Source: Combretum micranthum (lineage: Eukaryota; Streptophyta; Magnoliopsida; Myrtales; Combretaceae). From it: a DNA stretch of 64,000 nt. The notes under the pieces were generated by a model. That model did not search any database. It worked only from the letters and a program-made list of their open reading frames with translations, and had not been told where the DNA came from. The position numbers and the translations under genes are program-made. How positions within the stretch are numbered: position 1 is the stretch's first letter; each line of letters opens with the position of its first letter. Below, in pieces: positions 13,181-25,928 of this stretch. The stretch covers positions 450,603 through 514,602 of the forward strand of contig JAMXBD010001035.1 in the NCBI GenBank assembly GCA_024138025.1. Direction: 5' to 3'.

Positions 13181-14387
13181 AACATCCATAATCCTCACCT
13201 AGTTAAATTAAAAATGGATTAATTGAATAATAAAATAGGAAGCTAATTTTGAATTAGGATTAGAATTTAATTTAAAAATTTAATGTAGATAATTTAACTA
13301 AATTAAGTAAAGTAAATTATTGGATAAAATTTAATAATTAAGATAATCAAATTAGTAAGTAGATTAAATTGAATTTAAGATTTCGAATATTCCTTCAAAA
13401 TTGATTTGTTGTCTCATCTTTTTTTTTTTTTTTATAATGAATTGAATTTCATAATCTCTTCCAAAATCTTATTAGAACCCATTTTCTTCAAGTTAAAATC
13501 CTAAACTCTTAATAAATATTCAATTTGAATGTTCAATAAACTTCTAAACCTTTGAATTTTAATTAAATTTCATTTTCTTGAATCCTTATAATTTTTTAAT
13601 TTGACTTCTTACTTAAAAATATCAATTTTAAGCCCAAACTCAAATTAAATGTTAGATTTTTATAAATTAAACTCCTAAAATGGATTCTTGATCCAAACTA
13701 TTAATTTTTATTAAATATATTCTCAAATTAATTTCTAATTATTTTCGATACTTTTAAACCTATACCCTATCCTAGAAATATCTCTAAATCTTTATCTTTA
13801 ACTTTTCTTTTTTGCTTTACCTTATTTTCCTATTTTCCTTTCCTTTTTCTTTCTCTTTCGTTTCCTTTTCTTCCTTTTCTTCTCTTCTTTTTCTTGAAAT
13901 CAACTCTAAATCTTAAATTCATGAAAACTAGAATAGAAATCAAAGTTAGAAAATGTTACATCATCTAGAAAGGAGGAGTAAAGGGGAAGACTTAGTTGAT
14001 AGAAATGACTAAAATATGTAAGTTATGTTGTTTTCTTGTTTTGATGGTTGTTAATGTATGTATTTGACGAAATTGATGCTAGTTATATGTAAGAACCATG
14101 AGATAAAACCTATAATATATGAATTATTATGTTAAAACATAAGTGAAATCATGCATGTTAGAACTAGGATTAAGAGGAAGTATGAAGTAAAAATATTTAT
14201 ATAGATGCTGTAAATTAAGTTTATAATTTGTGTATTGATTTTAAGATATTGTATATTGAAATTTGATATAAATAGTCAAAGTAAGTCAAAGTACACATGC
14301 TCTATTTTTATATATGAGCATAAGGGGAATACGGGAAACCATATTCAGTTATGTTCTTTATTTTAACTTACTAGAGAAGAAACATGG

Positions 14388-14830
14388 CCAATCCTATTCA
14401 ACCATGCTTCTCTCTTTTTCGTTTTACAAATACATTCCTAGAACAACATGGCTAGAATACAGTCTCCCCTATCTCCCCGTGTTTTTTTTTTTTTATTCTT
14501 GCATGTTTTATATGTTAAGTAGAACATAGCTAAATGTATCTCGCTGTGCTTCTCTTTAATTTTACAGCATTTGGCATATTAATGAAACAAGACCTAAACA
14601 CGACTCATTGTATTTCACCATGTTTCTCTCTAATTCTTGGATGTTAAAATATTAAGTGAAACACGGTAGGAACATGGCTCGTTATATCTGGTCATGCTTC
14701 CGAATAGTTTTCAAACCAAGCGAAAGACGGGAGCATGGCATGTTGTATTAGGTCATGATTCTTCAAATGCATGTACACGGGGTGAAACACAACTTGTGTA
14801 TCAGTCCATGTTCTTCATAAAAATTTTAAA
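14388..14830 (+). repeat. Tandem repeat, about 6-7 units of 60-80 bp
   Basis: Units share 'acatggctcrttgtatcaggtcatgcttctctctaa' and a trailing 'gttaaatattaagtgaaacac'. They start near 14388, 14452, 14527, 14603, 14680, 14735 and 14780. The array sits between the leader and the putative second exon of E2, the same place as arrays in other copies. Confidence 0.6.
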
Positions 14831-16697
14831 ATAAAAATAAAAATAAAAATAAGATAAAATGTGATTAATAAATGATAGGTAATATGCCATGTTAGTTAAT
14901 TTATATAATTAAGAATGAGTTAAATGAATTAATAGATTTAATAACAAATTAGATTTAACATAGTTTTAAGTATAAAATGAATCTTAAATATAAAATGAAC
15001 TTAGTTAATAAATCTGGGTTCAACTTGACTAAATAAACTTTAATGAGCTAAATGAGTTAAATTGATTAAGTCTAATTAACTTGACTTAGTAATTGAATTA
15101 AATGATTCATTCTAATCAAATTAGCTAGGATTAAGTTAAAATAGGCTTAATAATTATTAATTGGTTTAGAAAAAATGTCTTAGGTTAGGCTTTGAATAAT
15201 ATGAGGAATATGGTGTTTCAAATGTTTGTTTGTTGAGAATATTTTAAAATGAATGATATGATGATATTTTTATACTAAATGATTATGAACAAATAGAAAA
15301 GAAATAATTTGATAGACAATGAAGAATTGTCTGTATCTTGGCATGGCAATTTTTGCAGCTATGGCGATGTTACTACTTAGTATCTAATTAAATAGATTTT
15401 TAAAATGAGTTTGATATAAATGCATAATTAATTTAATTGCTTATATAGTTTAATTTCTTAAACAGATGTTTGCCTTTGAACCCTCTGATTTTATCCTTTA
15501 AGATGACTTATGAGTTTCTGATTGGATTTTGAATCAATAAGGTACGCAGTAACTTGCGTATTGTATGCTAGGATAGGCATTTTAAATGAACTAAAAACTT
15601 AAGACACTCAAATGAGTGTTGCTCGGGCTTGTGTCGTTTAATCTGGTCCGGGAGTAACAATCTTATCCGGAGTTAGGCATGGTATTTAGATGCTTAAGCC
15701 ATCTCTGATCATGATGCAATGAAATACCATGATGTAGTAATAATTTATAAGTGGCTTAGTGGGTAGAAGATGGGGCAAACAATATCGGTTTAATGTCTAT
15801 CTTGGTCAATAAGAAGTAACATAGTAGGGCTCACGTTTATGAGATCGATTGAGCCTTATTATATTATGGATTGTGATGGATATAGTGTGTCTATGAACTT
15901 TAAATGGGACTATTTTCTTTTTTAGTTAGATATAAGAGATATAAGCATCTAGGCTACTTATATTTACCCCTTGAGTAGTTGCTGTTACTCAGGACCGTAA
16001 AATTCCCAGAGATTATTATGAAGTGTAAGTGTTCTAGTGTTATTTGTTTCACTTTAATTTAAAAATAATAAACTATTGTTGTTGCATTGCATTTAGTTAA
16101 GCTTGTGTGTTATCTCGTGTGTGCTTGTGCTGCTGTTGTACTAGGCTTTGGCTCATTGTTGTCTTTTTTCCAGGTATTAATCGACTGATGATGATGTTGG
16201 GTTTGAGAGTATGAGATGAATCTGGAAGGATTTATTAGAGGGTGAGATAAGTTAGGATCTCATGATTTTATTTTGTTTTCATTTTTCTTAAGATTGGATT
16301 TATCTTTTAAAATATGTTTATCTTTATGGGCTTAGTTGAGAAGCCTGTGTTTGTAATAAGCTTTAAGATTTTTGTTTTACCATTAAGAAAGTATATGAGA
16401 CACCTAGTAGTATTGGTTTGTTTAAAGTTAGGTTACTTGGGAGAGCAACTTGTAGTTTTATTTATGAGAAAGTTTACCTACTCATATGAGTATAAGTTAG
16501 AAATGTTTTTATAAAGTTTATTTTACCATTATAAACCCAGTTGTCTCCAAAATCTAATTAAACGATTTTAGCAATTAAAACTGGCTAGCAAATGTTCGAC
16601 ATAAATAAATCTTTTAAGGAAGCTTGTGTATGTAATACCTAAGGTATTTTACATAGCTGGAGACTAGGCATGCTGAATTCAAATTCAGGGCATGTCA

Positions 16698-17299
16698 GGT
16701 CTTTACATAAATTTGGTATTTTAGCAATTGAATATTATAAAAATAAGCTATAAGTGTGCAACAGCTCATCGATTAAAGATATGCAAGTAAAACAAAAAAT
16801 TAGTACTAGATATGTAAAGAAAGAATAAAAGAAATTTGAAGATATGTAGATCCAATATTGAGTTTGATATATTTGGGTTATATATCTAAATCATATTAGT
16901 CATATCAATGATCTTGTTTAATATGTTATTTAGAAATGAATCTTTATTTGAAGAATGAGAAATTCTATGGTCCCTTTATTAATTTTGACGGGCTTAGTTC
17001 TGTCATTATCCATTATATTATTTTAATGGTTAGATGGTTGACTGGATAGTCCGTTGACAGGACCATAGAAGGTCCCTTGAAGAATTAGTTTGAGGAAGAA
17101 GAATATAACGAAGAAGGAAAAATAATATTTCTAGTTACTATCAAAGATATAATAAAAAATACATCATTTAAATAGTGAAGACGAAGATTATATTTTGATA
17201 AAGTATTAAATATAAAAATTATGGTTAAGAGAAGACAATTGAGCAAAGACATTTTTATGTGAACAAACAATGAGAAATATAAAGAGCATCTTACGCATG
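16698..17299. other. No gene recognised
   Basis: AT-rich spacer between two large LTR elements. The ORF at 17085-17270 has no supporting features. Confidence 0.5.
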
Positions 17300-17310
17300 T
17301 AATCTGTCAT

Positions 17311-18168
17311 TAGAGGTGTGCACAGTACAATTCGGTTCAGTTCGGTTTGCACCATGACCCAAACTGCATCATATTTTACGGTTCAATTTTTCTTTTAAAT
17401 TCGAACATAAACATATCGTTCGGTTCGTAATTTTTTCGAACCGAAAAAAATGGTTCGGTACGGCTCGGTTTGCGGTTCGAACAATTTTTATTTATAAAAT
17501 AAAAAATATATTCTACCAAAAAACTTCAATTCTTATCACTAATGCAAATATAAACAACAATATTTAAAACTAACTATTTATCAAATAAACATGTAAAACT
17601 TATAGGAAGGAAGGATTTCATCCATTATAAAATTATAATCATGATTAGTCTTATTTTTTATAATTGTTATGAATTATAATGGTATACTAGACTTTATCCC
17701 CATATAAGACACAAAATTTATTTTTTATATGCTTTCTTTTTTCAATTATATAAATCAATAAGTAATTAAATAATAGAATTAGTAGATAATGGGAAATTTT
17801 TTTTTCATAAGTTAGATACAGATGCTAAAATCTAAATTATCTATTTGTAGATAACATAACAATTAAACATAATATGACAAATCTTTTTTTCTCATTCTGA
17901 TATATATATTTAAGTCACAAGTTTTAAAAACATTAATTTTTTAATGAAACAATTAAGATAAAAATAATATTTAATTTTTTTTTTTTAAATGTAAAACAGT
18001 TCGTTCGGTTCGAAACATATAGTTCGATTAGGATCCCAAACAAAACCACAAACTATTTGCTGTTCACTAAACCGAACCGAATTGTTTAAAAAAAGAACCG
18101 AAATTTTGGTTTGATTCGTTCGGTCTAGTACGATTCATGGTTCGATTGGTTTTTTTTGCATAGCCCTA
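17311..18168. mobile_element. Non-autonomous hAT-type element, 858 bp
   Basis: The ends TAGAGGTGTGCA and TGCATAGCCCTA are short imperfect inverted repeats. Subterminal zones repeat GGTTCGGTTCG and its complement, a layout known from plant hAT-derived MITEs. The flanking octamers TCTGTCAT (17303-17310) and TCTATCAT (18169-18176) match at 7 of 8 bases, as expected for an 8-bp hAT duplication. The interior is AT-rich and has no transposase. It inserted six bases inside the edge of LTR copy B. Confidence 0.85.
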
Positions 18169-20713
18169 TCTATCATGCCCCAAAGGATATCCTAAACGTG
18201 ACAGTCCGTCACAATATTAAAGCTTAATTATGATAACCTTAGTCATCCCAAAAGCTTTAATACTGAGTGTAAGGCGTACTTTCACAATCATAGAGTACCA
18301 ACTTTAAACAAGTTGTTTAAAAAAATATTCATATAGCAATTAAAAATGAAAATCGTAACATAACATCTTAAATATAGGGTATATAAAGGTCTTACAAAAT
18401 ATTAAAGCAGCATTCCACTATCAAAGATAAAGTTTATCAAGGTCTATTCAAAATAAATACATTGGAGATTTACTTAGAAGTGTAAGTCTACTACTAGTCA
18501 TTGACTTTTTCTAAAAACTTTTTAGTCGAAAAGATAGTACCGGAGAGAAATATCCCCGGGGCGTCAACCATAGATAAGGGTACTGCAATAAATATTTATA
18601 AGGAGGTAAGCTTCTTGCTTAGTGAGAATTAATTCCACAAATAAAGTACTTAGACAATCAATATTCAAACGAGTTATTTAAACAAGCATACGAGATGCAA
18701 TCAAACACGTGAGCAAACAATACATACGATTTTCTGGGAATCATATATTGAATGGATTTAGCCCTCCATTTGAGGTTAGGTGTTTCGGGCAACAAGGCTA
18801 TAGTTCACAAATGAAATTTTTGTAGTTTTTATAGGAGCCACTACTAGCCGCTAAATTGTAGTTATTTCGAGTGTCCATCGACTATTTTATTATGGGTGAT
18901 CAATTACCATAGAGTAGAATTTCGGGTTCTACGAGCCTCAATACTATGCCCTTGTCCCACCAAGGGTATAGTAATGAATGCAATGTGACTCATTACTTGT
19001 CATGCATGAATAATTTTATTTAATTAGTCATGACATAATATTAGATATTTTAAAAGTGATCATAGAATTCATAGACAATCATTCTTATACTAAATCATAC
19101 AATGATTAGTTAATAATTCCCGCTTCGATATACTTAACATAACTTCAATCATATAAGTAAGGCACATGTGCTATCACGCTTTTATCTTTCCTTAATTCTA
19201 GTGCTGCTAAACTACAAGTAAAAACATAAGTATAAAAATGTAAGAATTTAAACTCACTTAGCTACGGCAGTAGAAACTCGCAGTCAAAGTAATCCTTCGG
19301 GTAGGGAAGCTTGGACTCCACATCACCTAAACAGGAAAAATACCCAAAATGAATATTTCCTAAAATTTCTACTTAAACTTGTAATTCTATTTCACTAAGT
19401 TCGTCATGAAATTCCAACTTAAAATAGCTATAGCTTGCTCATTTTAACTCGGAATTTAGCATATTATATATCATTTTCTACCTATTTGAAAAGATCTATC
19501 CTTATCTAAGGTATTTTTTTCATAAAAGATCATTTAGGTCTCTAAAAGATACAATATATAATCAATACAAAAATCCCAATCTTTAAAACATGATTTTTTC
19601 TAAATTTTTATCAACCAAAAGTCCAATAGAAATCATATAAACACATATATTATATATATATATATAGTTAAAAAATCCTTTTAGTACATATGCAACTCAT
19701 ATTATACACATGATTCTAATGATACTGTCTTAACCAATGACTTTTCATAAAACAATCTTCTCTTGGTAGTTGAAAAAGTGAAGTTTGACAAAATTATGTT
19801 AAGTTGTTTGGAAATAAAATTAAGGATTTTTGAGTTATTAAATATGTGATATAATTTACTTTCCTAAATTCTTAAAATAAAATTTCTGATTCAAAAACTT
19901 TAATCTTTCTAAGTTATTCTCAAATTTTATTCTTTAAGTGTACTTTACTAAGTGAGTCGATTTTTAACTTAATTTGGAAAACTTATGTTGGTCTTTGTGT
20001 TTACTAAAAATGTCGGTAATGATTTTATAATCAAGTTTTAAGTAAATTTATCATAGAAAAATATTATTAACCTTAAGGTCTTTAGTGGTAGTTTGAAAAG
20101 AAAACAAAGAGTTCCTTAGTTATTTTTGTAAAAGCTTTGTATATTAACAATGCTAGAATTTCTGGTGATTTTTGTCAAAAATCCTTCGTGAAGTATTTGG
20201 TTGAAATAAAATTCTAAATCTTAATAAAACTTTTTCCTAAGTGTTAAAACTACACTTTGAAAGTAAGTTGAGCTTGTTTCTTTTATTTTAAGAAAGAACT
20301 TTTGACTCCTATTAAGACAACAACCAATATGATCATGCATAAACAATAAGTATGTAGCTAGTAACACAACAAAAATAATAATAATAATAAGAATGAAAAA
20401 TATAAGAATGAGCAAGAAATAAATATCAAGTATTAAAAGTCTTAACTTGATTTCAAGGCTTCCGAACTTAGTCCTAGGCAAGTCCAAAAAAAAAAAAAAA
20501 AAAGAAATAAGAAAATCGTTTTAACTTGACGAGGACAAGTCTAAGACTAGTCTTAATATTAAAGCATGCAATAAATAAATAAATAAATTGCAAGAATAAT
20601 AAATAAAGAATAATTATTTTAGTGAGCCTATATACTTTAAGAAATATATATAGATACATAAACATAAATAATATAATATAGGAGTTAGGTTAGAACAATA
20701 ATAATAGCATGTA

Positions 20714-20720
<7 letters not shown>

Positions 20721-20766
<46 letters not shown>
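20721..20766 (+). repeat. (TAA)n microsatellite
   Basis: An almost perfect run of about 15 TAA triplets inside LTR copy B. Confidence 0.95.
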
Positions 20767-20770
<4 letters not shown>

Positions 20771-21158
20771 CAACATAATAACAAAATGTAATTTATTCAT
20801 GAACAAGAACAAAATATGAATATTGTTGCTTCTATAATATTTAAATGTTTAAGAAGCATACACCATGGTCATGTTGAGTTACATGACATGGTAAGAAAAT
20901 ATAGGGAAGGAGTTTACTTAAGGTAGAAATATAAGAGCAATAGTTAAAGAGAGGTTTTGTAATATGTGTGTAGAAGAAATATGGGTAGTAAGGAAAATGA
21001 AAAGAGATTTTGGAGAGAGGATTTGTGGAGTGATTTTGGGAGGGTTTTGTTATGATAAATGAGTGTGTGAAAGAAATGGAGCGAGATGTGGTATTTAAAG
21101 AATTTTTAGGAGGGTAAATTATATGAATTAAATAAAATGAAAAAGAAAAAAATAAATG

Positions 21159-21220
21159 TGTGTGTGTGTGTTGGGGGGGGGGGGGGGGGAGGTCGTGTGT
21201 GGGGGGTGGGGGTGGGTGGG
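21159..21220 (+). repeat. (TG)n followed by a poly-G tract and G-rich repeats
   Basis: A TG repeat runs into about 18 consecutive G, then further GGGG blocks. The plus strand could form G-quadruplexes. It lies just upstream of the minus-strand TATA-like site of LTR copy B's neighbourhood. Confidence 0.9.
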
Positions 21221-21829
21221 TTGAAGAGAGGAGGGAGAAAGAGGGTGTTTTGATTTTGTTTTGTATTTTTGTTAATTAAAAGTAATAAGTTGTAAGGTAT
21301 GATATGATCAAATATTTATGGAAAAATAAAAAGTAGGAAATTGATATGATAGAGTGTAAAAAGTAAATATAGATAAATAGTGTAGAATAGTACTATGAAT
21401 AGTAGATAAGATAAATTAATACCGGTAGTAAAGAAAATATACGTAATTAAGCTATATCTGATATTTTTAGATACCAAAAAATTATAAAAATGATATTTTT
21501 GAAATCTTTGTATTTTTACGAGTCTAACGGTGTTATTAGAATATTTTTACCATTCTGTTTACCACGACATGGTTTTGAAAACTGATTTCGCTCGGATCCG
21601 AAACACACTAAAAATTAACAAATATGATATTTTTAAGCTTTCTTATAATATTACAAACTATTTTCCACAATTATCTTAATTTCGTTGTTTAGGGATTAAG
21701 AGGGTGGGATTGCTGAATCTAAATTTACTAGGGTTTGATAAAGATTTGTTGACTTTAGGGTTTTTTGTTGACTTCTGGTTTAAGGTTTAAGCATGAACCG
21801 TGGTTTAAAATCTAGGGACTTACATAATC

Positions 21830-22259
21830 TTTGTTTAAGAATGAAAAAAGTGTTCATTTACTTTGTAAGGGATATTATGTTATATAGAGAAGAACCTTAT
21901 TGTTATTCCTCATAAGGACGTTTTCCATAAGGGAAACTTTATATACTTATTTAAAAAGAATAAGACATATTCTTTATACTATTACTTTTATAGGAGATTG
22001 AGGGTAAGACAACATGGATTTGATTTGCTATATCTATGTAACTGGATTGAAAGGCATGGCATACCCTTTGTGAAATCTTTTTTAATTAGTAGATTTACGA
22101 AAGTGGATAGATAGATTCTTTAGATGCATATAGGAATAGAGAATTGATTCACAAAGAGAGACCTTTATATATTATTGAGCAAACTATTTTTAGTCAACCT
22201 TTTTAAATTTATGCCATTAAATTTGATGTGTCATTGATCATTTGATTGAATAAGATTAA
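21830..22259. other. No gene recognised
   Basis: AT-rich spacer between LTR copy B and the copia element. Short Phe/Tyr-rich frames show no family match. Confidence 0.4.
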
Positions 22260-22264
22260 TATTA

Positions 22265-23233
22265 TGTTAGGAGAAAGCCTAAACATAATCACGATAATAA
22301 CAAACCAATTAATCAACCTATGATAAGAAGTTAAATCTCTTCTTGCCAAAGCGATAAATAATAAAACAATGTGGAATTATAAAACATATAACACCAGAAT
22401 ATAACGTGGAAAACCCAAAAGGGGAAAAACCACGGGACCAGTAGCATTCAAATCTTCCACTATACATAATAATAGGATTACAACAAGTTTTCCTCACTAT
22501 ATTTGTCTATTGGATCTCACAATTGTTCACTACAACCGGTGGATTACAAACAGAAATAATATTTTCTTCTAGAGCTTCTCACTTTAGGATTTCCCTCACT
22601 TTTCTCTCTTTCTCCTTCTAGATCACTCTATCTAGGCTTGAGAAGAGGTGCTCCACTTGTTTCTTTACAAACCCTAGGACAATAAGGAGAATATACATGC
22701 AACAACACAAAGAAGACCAACATACACTCAAGGCTGGCGACATTTAATTAAAGGTTGGCGTCGTTGCCACAAGTATAGAAAAACGACATTCTTGAACAAC
22801 GTACACTGGCTCAATGCCAGCAGTGCACCTACCCTAGCCAGTAATATAGACCCAAACATCAGCGGCATTCACGCCAATGTAGGCTGTCTGGAGCTCTCGA
22901 CAAAAATTCGCAAATTCTAATGCTAGTAGTTATAATTCATCTAAGCCGGTGGTGTAGCTTCCTCTATTGTAGATGTACATATCCAAACTTCCTTTGATGC
23001 AAAAATTCTCCTCATTTTCAAGTCCTCTTCCAAGTATATTTCCTATACTTATGATATCCTTGATTTGAATGTCCTCTAATATATATAACCATATACTTAG
23101 GATCTCCTTGTTCAAAATTTTCTAAATATATATTTAGGCTACTTTGATTCCAAAGTTTTCAAAATATATATCTGACATATATTTAAGCTACCTTTGGTCA
23201 TAGGTCCATATGAGTTGGATCTATAACCCAACA
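22265..23233 (-). repeat. 3' LTR of the copia element
   Basis: Direct repeat of 24961-25923 with TG...CA ends, 969 bp. It adjoins the purine-rich tract and the left TATTA duplication. Confidence 0.9.
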
Positions 23234-24019
23234 ATCTCCTTCTCCAACTCATATGGGGGTTATCACTAATCGTGTTACCTTCCTATAGCACTTTCTGTCA
23301 GATTGAAACCTTTCATAATCAGTTTTTTGCCTTATTCCTTGATTGTGAGCTATCTTCATCAGTCTTCGCTTTGAACACCTATTTGTTCTTCAGAGTTCCC
23401 TTGCCCTTAGGTAGTTTCACCAAGTCAATTTTCCTATTCTCATGCAAGGATTTCAGTCCATCTTACATGGGTCTAATATTTCCTTTCTTCTTCTCATTTC
23501 CCATGGCTTTCTTATAACCATCTGACTCTCCCCCATTAGTGAGTATCTCATACTCATTTGAACTAAAATCTAACTGATGGTTTTCTATCTTTCGCAGATC
23601 TTCTTATCTTGAATTGTTGATGAGGCTCTTCGGATTCTTTAATTGAGTCTCCCATTTTTCTGCCATCATTAGAACCTCAATGTGAGAGTACATGATTCAC
23701 ATCTCCTTTACTTAGCTTTGCTGGCATTAAGTAAAGGGTATTCCTCTTCTTTCTATTTGCCATAATGAGATAACCTTTGGTGAGCTTCCATCTTTCTTCA
23801 CCAAAGTAGTTATTATAACCATCATCACCAAGCTTTCCTATAGAAATAAGGTTAAGGTGGATATCTAGAACATATTTGACATCTCTGAGAATGATCCTGC
23901 AACTTGTATTAGTTTATAAAACTATGTTTCCAATGCCAACAATCTTGGATTTACCATAATTTCTCATCCTAACATTACCATAATTACTAGCAGTGTAGGT
24001 TAAGAAGAAGTCACCATGT

Positions 24020-24923
24020 GAAGTCACATAGAAGGAGGCATCAGAATCAACAACCCAGTCATCATCATGACTTGCAAGACTAACACACTTCTCATCTCAG
24101 GCAATGACGATCTCATCATCATCTGCTGCTGCTACAGCTGCGTCTACATCCTTTTCAACACCTTTACCCTTGTCTTGCTTCCAGAGTCTTCACTCTCGCC
24201 TCATATGACCCGGCTTGTCACAATAGTAGCATTTAAAATTTTTCTTTCCTCTTGACCTGGACCTTTCCTTGAATTTCTTAGATCCATCATCTTCACCAAA
24301 TGATCTTCTAGCTTACCAGTAACAAGTGCCCTAAAGTCAGATCCTATGACAAGATCCTCCTAGCCTCTTCATTCATGAGGCTGTCTTTCACCATTGCAAT
24401 AGTGAGCTTTCCCTTTGGGATAGAGTTACTAACAAACACAACTAGTGTCCCCAACTATTAGGAAAGGAGCTTAGCAACAATAATCCCTAGATCTCATCAT
24501 CAAGCACTAGCTTCATGGCTGACAATTAATTCACCAGCCCTTGAAAATCATTCATGTGCTCCATCATGTTGGATCCATCTCTGTATTTCAAATTTGCAAC
24601 TCTCCTAATTAAAGAGGTTTTATTCAAGGTCATCTGCCTCTCATACATGGATTCCAACTTCTTCCATCGGACATCCGCTCCTAGGCTACATGATGATAAA
24701 CACTGTGATCCATCCATTGTCGAATATAACTGATAGTTTTCCTATGCATGATTATCCAATCAGTATCAGATTTGTCCTGTGGCTTTGCAACATCATCACC
24801 TAAAGGCAAATATAGATTTTTGCAATACAGTAGATCCTCCATCATAGATTTCATATGGAGTAATTTGTTGAATTTAGTTTGATCATCGTCCCTGATGATT
24901 TTGCCATGTCTACACTGCAACAA
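24020..24923 (-). pseudogene. Copia gag and start of protease region, broken
   Basis: Minus-strand frames give typical copia Gag text: W-K-K-L-E-S-M-Y-E followed by L-I-R-R-V-A-N-L-K-Y and M-N-D-F-Q-G-L-V-N (24526-24717), preceded by an N-terminal part from 24923 in another frame. A CCHC zinc knuckle, C-Y-Y-C-D-K-P-G-H-M-R-R-E, lies near 24190-24235 with its last Cys changed to a stop. Then comes W-V-V-D-S-D-A-S-F at about 24040-24065, where the protease motif is normally D-S-G-A. The frames are broken between 24717 and 24681 and again at the knuckle. In the family, Gag packages the RNA and the aspartic protease cuts the polyprotein. Neither would be functional here. Confidence 0.85.
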
Positions 24924-24946
24924 ACCTTAATTTTTTTTAATCCTGT

Positions 24947-24958
24947 GCTCTGATACCA
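24947..24958 (-). promoter_or_regulatory. Primer binding site (initiator Met tRNA type)
   Basis: Minus-strand TGGTATCAGAGC, complementary to the 3' end of plant initiator tRNA-Met, lies two bases from the end of the 5' LTR. It fixes the element's orientation as minus. Confidence 0.92.
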
Positions 24959-24960
24959 CT

Positions 24961-25923
24961 TATTAGGAGAAAGCTTAACCCTAATCATGATAATAACAAA
25001 ACTTATTATTCCAACTATTAATCAACTTGTGACCAGAAGTTAAATCTCCTCTTACCAAAATGATAAACAATAAAACAATGCAAAATTATAAAATAGCTAA
25101 CACTAGGATATAACATGGAAAACCCAATGCGGGAAAAACCATAGGACCAGCAGTGCTCAAATCTTCCACTATAAACAATAATGGGATTACAATAAGTTTT
25201 CCTCATTAGATCTGTCTAGTAGATCTCACAATTCTTCACCATAACCGGTGGATTACACATAGAAGCAAGATTTTCTTCTATAGTTTCTCACTCTAAGATT
25301 GCCCTCACTTTTTTCTCTTTCTCTCTCTAGGCTTGAGAAGAGGCACACCACTTGTTCCTTTACAAACTCGAAGACAATAAGGAGAATATACATGCAACAA
25401 TACAAAGAAAACCAATACACTCAAAGTTACCAACATTTAATTAAAAGTTGATGATGTTGCAACAAGTGTAGAAAAATGGCATCCTGGAACAACGTATGCT
25501 AGCTCAATGTCGGTGGTGTAATCGCCCTGCGCCGGCGGTATAGACCTAAGCATTGGCAGCGTTCATACTGGTGTAGTCTATCTGGAGCTCTTGGCACAAA
25601 TTTGCAAACTCCAATGCTTGTAGTTTTAATTCATCTAAACCGGTGGTGTAGCTTCCTCTGTTGTAGGTGTACATGTCCAAACTTCCTTTGATGCAAAAAT
25701 TCTCCTTATTTTTATGTCCTTTTCCAAGTATATATCCTATACTTAGGATACCTTTGATTTGAATGTTCTCTAAATATATATAACCATATATTTAGGATAT
25801 CCTTGTTCAGATCGTGCTAGTCCAATTCCCACTTTAATTCCAAATTCTTATAAATATATATCTAACATATATTTAGGCTCCCTTTGGTTATAGACCCATA
25901 TGAGTTAGATTTATAACCCAACA
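24961..25923 (-). repeat. 5' LTR of the copia element
   Basis: Partner of the repeat at 22265-23233. Its outer end adjoins TATTA. Visible substitutions and small indels between the two LTRs show that the insertion is not recent. Confidence 0.9.
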
Positions 25924-25928
25924 TATTA

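Larger units (their letters stand above)
12669..16697 (+). mobile_element. Large LTR-like element (copy E2)
   Basis: The left edge TGTAATAACCCC and right edge CAGGGCATGTCA fit the TGTAA...GGGGCGTGACA plan of the other large LTRs. The part from about 14900 on is a diverged copy of 1-1889. A C/T-rich stretch at 13800-13910 resembles the leader exons of the other copies. A putative exon at 15466-15541 is bounded by AACAG and GTACGC, as in E1. The flanking pentamers (ACAAT and GGTCT) differ, so the left edge or the solo-LTR reading could be wrong. Confidence 0.45.
17305..21824 (-). mobile_element. Solo large LTR (copy B), interrupted by a hAT-type element
   Basis: The right edge is ...AGGGACTTACA followed by TAATC (21825-21829). 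The left edge is found only once the nested element at 17311-18168 is removed: TGTCAT at 17305-17310 is preceded by TAATC (17300-17304). This gives a perfect 5-bp target-site duplication and TG...CA ends. Without the insert and its extra 8 bp the LTR is about 3.65 kb. Reading minus there is a TATA-like TTTAAATA near 21095, a GTAAAC donor at 20917, and an exon at 19258-19326 bounded by TTTAG and GTGAGT, with P-K-D-Y-F-D in frame. No internal retrotransposon genes are present, so this is a recombined solo LTR. Confidence 0.85.
22265..25923 (-). mobile_element. Ty1/copia retrotransposon, internally deleted, two LTRs
   Basis: Two direct repeats of about 965 bp (22265-23233 and 24961-25923) begin TGTTAGGAG/TATTAGGAG and end ATAACCCAACA. 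They are flanked by a perfect TATTA duplication (22260-22264 and 25924-25928). Inside the right repeat lies a primer binding site on the minus strand, TGGTATCAGAGC (24958-24947), so the right repeat is the 5' LTR. A purine-rich tract (minus GGAGAAGGAGA, 23236-23246) adjoins the left repeat. The 1.7-kb interior keeps gag, a protease-like start and a scrap of the pre-RT region (RRSAKDRKPSVRF-like, near 23600) but has no integrase core or RT. This is a deletion derivative that could have moved only with borrowed enzymes. Confidence 0.92.

Noticed and set aside
1..16697. One element with E1 and E2 as its two LTRs
   Set aside because: No PBS, gag or pol is readable between them, the interval holds another complete LTR (copy A), and the copies are quite diverged. 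Left as a question in the findings.
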